This document shows, piece after piece, positions 20,137 through 24,004 of a stretch of DNA of 24,004 bases (positions are counted from its first letter, which is position 1; each line of letters opens with the position of its first letter). Location: positions 1,052,880-1,076,883 of the forward strand of contig PJRA01000323.1 of assembly GCA_016987375.1 (NCBI GenBank), in the 5' to 3' direction. Below the pieces are notes generated by a model, which made no database searches, was not told the origin of the DNA, and worked only from the letters and a program-made list of their open reading frames with translations. Source of the DNA: Brachionus koreanus (taxonomy: Eukaryota > Rotifera > Eurotatoria > Ploima > Brachionidae). The position numbers and the translations under genes are program-made.

Positions 20137-23100
20137 CTAAAATTGAAATTAGAAAATTTAGAAATTTAGTTAGATATGAATGCGTCCTAAACTAAACACA
20201 TTAAATTAAATGTTTAAAACGATTCGCCTCGAAGACAGACTATTGTTATTGTATTACCTGTTCTATTCAGCTACCTACGAATTAATTATACTGAATAGAA
20301 AAAGAACTAGGAATGCTCAAGGCGAATAGTATGAAGCTTTCTCTTTCGTAAATGTATGCTTATTACAAGACACCATGTATAAATATGAAAAAGTTAATCA
20401 ATATTGAGTCTGACACAAACCTTTTTATTTTTGATATAATTAAATAATATATGGATTTGGTTGTCTAAGTTTCACCAATGTTTTTAGATGGCTTCAAATT
20501 TTAGATGGTTTCTTTATTATTAATTTTTGGTTCCATTGTTCTCAACATTTTGCAAATATTTAGTTTTCTTTGGGATTAGAAAAACGCTAAGAAATTTGTT
20601 TAAGCTAAAGGTTCTGGACTGTCAAAACTTAATTCAAACTAGAAAATAAATTTAGATGAATCCGTATAAATATTCAGGCGTAAAACTTTATAAAAAGAGT
20701 AGTGTATTAAATTAATTAATTTTATGAAAATCAAATAAATATTTTATCTAATAAACTACTAGGTGTTAATTTTCTTTTCATATCTGCAAAGTTGTCATAC
20801 CGACTGGCAGTGATTGTATAATCGATTTTTAATTTTTATTGTTTCAAAATTTTAAGTAGAAAAGATTTGAATTTATTGAATTTATGAAAAATTGTGTAAT
20901 TAGTATACAAACCCATAGGAGATATTTTGCTTCTTGTTTAAACAAATAAGTGCCAATAAATAAATAAGCATCAATTAACTTGTCTTATAGAGCACAAACT
21001 AAGTACTTAAGTTGGCAAACTTTACTTGAATAAGAAGGAAAAACTAGTTCTACTCAAAATCTAAACAATTAAAAATTAAATTTCTAAACAAAAAAAAAAA
21101 ACTAGTAAAATTTTCCATTTATTTTTTTTAAATTTCGAATGAAAATAAAAAATTTTTATTTTAAAGTTTAAATTTTGATATTCTTTATTTTTTTTTTTTT
21201 GATCTAAATAAATAAAAATAAAATTGTCTTATTGACTATCATGTTCTGAGTACTTTAATTAAGATATCATGCTTATTCGTATTTTTTGATTTAAGCTATT
21301 GACTTAGGATCCCTTTTAATTTTAATAAAAATACTTTTTTGTTTTTTTTTTAAATGTACCAGCTTTACTATTAATAAAATTTATAAAAAAAGATGTGACC
21401 AAATTCTCAAAAAAGAGCTTAAAATCTCAAATATCAAATAAAAATTAATTGAACATTTTAAAAGTTGTGACAGTCCATCAAATTTATTCTATTGATTTTT
21501 ATTTTTAAAAACTCAATAAGATCATCCTTTTGTTTTCTATGGTTGTAACTAACTTAGTAGTTTTTTTTATAGCTTTTTTTGGTATGTGTCTATTTTTCAC
21601 AGCTATCGGAGACCAATTACTGATAAAAAATTCAAAATTTCATTTTTCAAATTTGATCAAAAAATCCAAAATGTGCAATTAAATTTCAATTCATATTTTA
21701 CAAATTTAAGTCCTTTTTCAACCGTTTGAAAATAAAATCTCCGATGAAATTGCATGTAAATTTTTTAAAAAAAATTTGAAAAATGAAATTTGATCAAAAA
21801 TTTTTTTTGTTTCGTCGATTTTAAAAAAATTGATTTTTACTTAATTTTAATATTTTTAAAAAACTTTTTAAATTTTTTAAAAAATTTTTTACAGAACATC
21901 CAAAACTTTCTTCTTTTTAATCATTCTTCTTCATCTCTTTTACAAAGACAAATAAATCGCTTAATACCCCAAATTAGTCAATTGTCAGATCTAATTTTTA
22001 AAATAGAAGAAATTAGATTTTTTTTTGTTGTTGAATAACTCAAAAATTTCGCTTTGAAAAATTAAAAATCTGCTTTTAATCGACTAAATCCTTGAATATG
22101 TGCTTATTTTTAAGTAATTTGCCAAATGGGTCTAGTTAAGTATAAATTTTATTGTACAACAACTTTTTCTAGAAAATAAAGAAGAAAATTCTAGTAGTTT
22201 TACCTATTTTTTTTGGCTGAACTTTCATATTCGAAAGAAATAAAAAAAATTAATCAAAATTGAAATACTGATTTCTACAGTGCACTTTTTATTTTATTAT
22301 TTTAATTTTATTTTCTTTTATAAAAATGTTTATTCAAATATAAGAAATTGTTTTGATTAAATAAATTCAAAATAAAAATTTTAAATCAAACCTAGGCGAT
22401 ATGGAAATCAAATTTTTACAACAAAAGAAATTGAGTGATAATTTTTTTCTAAAAAAGAGTCGATACCGTATTTTTTATAAAAACAAGCAAAACCTTTAAA
22501 ATTAATTCAATTCTTAAAGGTTATTTGAATATAAACATGTGAAATTTTTATTTTAAAATTGAAATTTTTCCAAAATAAATATTATTAAATATATATTCTA
22601 AAAGATGCAGCAATTCTAAGATTAAAATAAAAATTAGAAGTATTTTTTAAACTTTTTTTTTCTTTAAGCAGACTAATCAAAACAAAAGAAAGCAACAATT
22701 ATCTTTAAAAATCTATCAGGAGTTATTTCGATTTCTTTCTTAAACTAATCACGGAATGGAAGAAGTTCAACACCTTCAAGCTCTTATATTTTTGACATTG
22801 TTCTTTTAGCTGTTTGACTTAGCTGGTCAAAATTAGTGCAACCATTGATTTCATAATTTTGAAAATAGACCCATTTCTCTTCAAAATTAGATTAGGTTAA
22901 AAAAGAGTTAAAAATTAATTTTATTAATTAAAAAACAAATTAAAATAAAAATGAGAAAAAAAATTTAAATTTTTTTTTGGAATGGGCACTAGCCTGTTGT
23001 CTAACCTTGAAGCTTCATTATCAAAGAGTTAATTAACTCTTTAATTGATTGATAAATTACTTGACATATTTCAATACAAATCAAGTTAATTTTACTGTCT

Positions 23101-23443
23101 GTTTATAATATTAAAATAAAAATATTTTAATGCAACTCAACTCTTTTATTTTTTTTATTTTATTTAAAATATTGTTCTGAAAAGCCATGGCCGATTGGAA
23201 TGGAAACTCTTTTAAAAAAGGACACTTGAATTATTGATTTGTTCATAATCTATTTTCTAAAGACTTAAATTTATATTGAATTAAAAGATATAAAATTTTA
23301 ATAAAATTATATTATATGTTTAAACTCTTTTCATTTATAAATCCAATGACTAAAAATTTACATTTTTTTAATTTACATGTTAATTTTTACAAAAAAAAAA
23401 ATTATTAAAAATTAAAATATATTAAAACATATAAAGGACATCA
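20137..23443. other. Intergenic region or 5' UTR intron, no recognised gene
   Basis: More than 3 kb of very AT-rich sequence with no protein-like frame. At 20222-20330 there are nested inverted motifs (ATTCGCCT/AGGCGAAT and TCTATTCAG/CTGAATAGA). At about 21604-21800 inverted motifs include ATCGGAGA/TCTCCGAT and a 20-bp AAATTTGAAAAATGAAATTT with its complement at about 21639-21658. These may be old foldback elements. The 21790-22038 frame is low-complexity Phe/Leu/Asn and is not a gene. The promoter of the large gene should lie here, but I cannot locate it. Confidence 0.45.
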
Positions 23444-23638
23444 TTAGAAAAGTTTTATTTTTAAACTTTTAAGTTCACCATTTGGACCATCTTCCATGAA
23501 CTCGCTATCATCGATATCTTCATCAATTAGCTCATTTTCATGTCTCACTTCAACACAATCTTCTTGTTGATCAATATTGGAATCCTCATCAAATTCTATT
23601 TTTGTTTTAAACTCCAATTCACTATCGCAGCTTCTCTC
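23444..23638 (-). CDS. Last exon of a second minus-strand gene: acidic C-terminus
   Basis: This exon has 64 codons plus TAA. It follows an acceptor TTAATTAAAG and is open in phase 0. It codes ERSCDSELEFKTKIEFDEDS, then NIDQQEDCVEVRHENELIDE, DIDDSEFMEDGPNGELKSL and KIKLF. About a third of the residues are Asp or Glu, followed by a short basic end. Base composition is less AT-rich than the flanks. No upstream exon can be fixed within the window. The gene is tandem to, and upstream of, the large gene on the same strand. I do not recognise the protein. It could instead be an early exon of the large gene if the stop were an error, but the clean TAA argues against that. Confidence 0.6.
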   Translation of the reverse strand, partial: ERSCDSELEFKTKIEFDEDSNIDQQEDCVEVRHENELIDEDIDDSEFMEDGPNGELKSLKIKLF

Positions 23639-24004
23639 CTTTAATTAGAAAAAATAAAATGACATAGAATTTAATTTTGTTTTATCGCATAGCAAATTTT
23701 TTTCATTTGAAAATTCAATTATTTTTTTTTGAAAAAAGTTTTAATTTAAAGTTGGAACACCTAGACCTTAATTTTCATTATTCTATCATGATTGTTTAAG
23801 TTTTATTATTAGTGTTTAGTTCATATTTGATATTATTTGATAGCATTCAATGAGTTTTGATTATATAATAATTTTTCTTATTGCCAATTTTACTAACCTA
23901 ATCGACCCCGAAAGCATCACCACAAGCGATCGAGAGCCTATTATTTTGATTAAATTAGTTTAACTATACCAAAGTGCATTAATTATCAGCTTTATTTTAA
24001 AAGT
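23639..24004. other. Probable intron and edge sequence
   Basis: AT-rich sequence. A GC-richer block at about 23899-23940 sits on the minus strand between a possible AG (ATAATAG) and a possible donor (GTTAGT). None of its three frames joins cleanly to the exon at 23638, so I do not call it as coding. Confidence 0.35.

Noticed and set aside
21790..22038. Plus-strand frame of 82 residues
   Set aside because: Low-complexity Phe/Leu/Asn/Ile sequence expected from AT-rich DNA.
23898..23940. Possible 40-nt exon upstream of the acidic exon
   Set aside because: One frame has an early stop, a second ends in a stop at the donor, and the third leaves in a phase that does not join the exon at 23638.

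Overview
The window is strongly AT-rich, intron-bearing DNA full of decayed non-LTR retrotransposons and short inverted-repeat transposons. This is nuclear DNA of a eukaryote, most likely an invertebrate animal. The AT bias, the 50-70 nt introns and the mix of RTE-like and CR1/jockey-like LINEs would fit a monogonont rotifer or a similar small invertebrate, but I cannot place the species. There are no bacterial operons, CRISPR arrays, rRNA genes or tRNA genes that I can recognise.

The main content is one large minus-strand gene. By following splice sites and reading-frame phase I could chain 16 exons from an ATG at 20134 down to a stop at 2208, giving about 1559 residues. Every junction keeps frame. 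The protein is unrecognised. It has a long, mostly hydrophilic, probably disordered N-terminal two thirds (exons 1-13). Then come four related beta-hairpin-like units (consensus YxDxxxGxxxLRLK) in exons 14-15, and finally about 20 units of an alpha-helical repeat (consensus xNLxxExKxxLLxxLLKN) that fill exon 15. Its introns fall into two classes: ten of 50-70 nt and five of about 1.5-4.6 kb. Four of the five long introns carry recognisable transposon material.

Layout from low to high coordinates: the end of a Tc1/mariner-like element (1-135); a CR1/jockey-like LINE relic (459-1705); a foldback element with a 9-bp target duplication (1780-2100) just beyond the gene's 3' end; exons 16-14, with a 608-bp terminal-inverted-repeat element in intron 14; exons 13-12; long intron 11 with a foldback repeat and a degenerate reverse transcriptase; exons 11-10; intron 9 with a Tc1/mariner-like element containing a 431-bp assembly gap; exons 9-4; long intron 3 with two RTE-like LINE fragments, one flanked by 108/115-bp direct repeats, plus hairpins, an acidic plus-strand ORF remnant and a piggyBac-like MITE; exons 3-1; about 3.3 kb without recognisable genes; and the last exon of a second minus-strand gene coding an acidic C-terminus (23444-23638).

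The most unusual observation is that the piggyBac-like MITE in intron 3 carries a 51-bp perfect inverted copy of the exon 2/intron 2 junction of the same gene. The pre-mRNA could therefore fold its own exon 2 5' splice site into a duplex.
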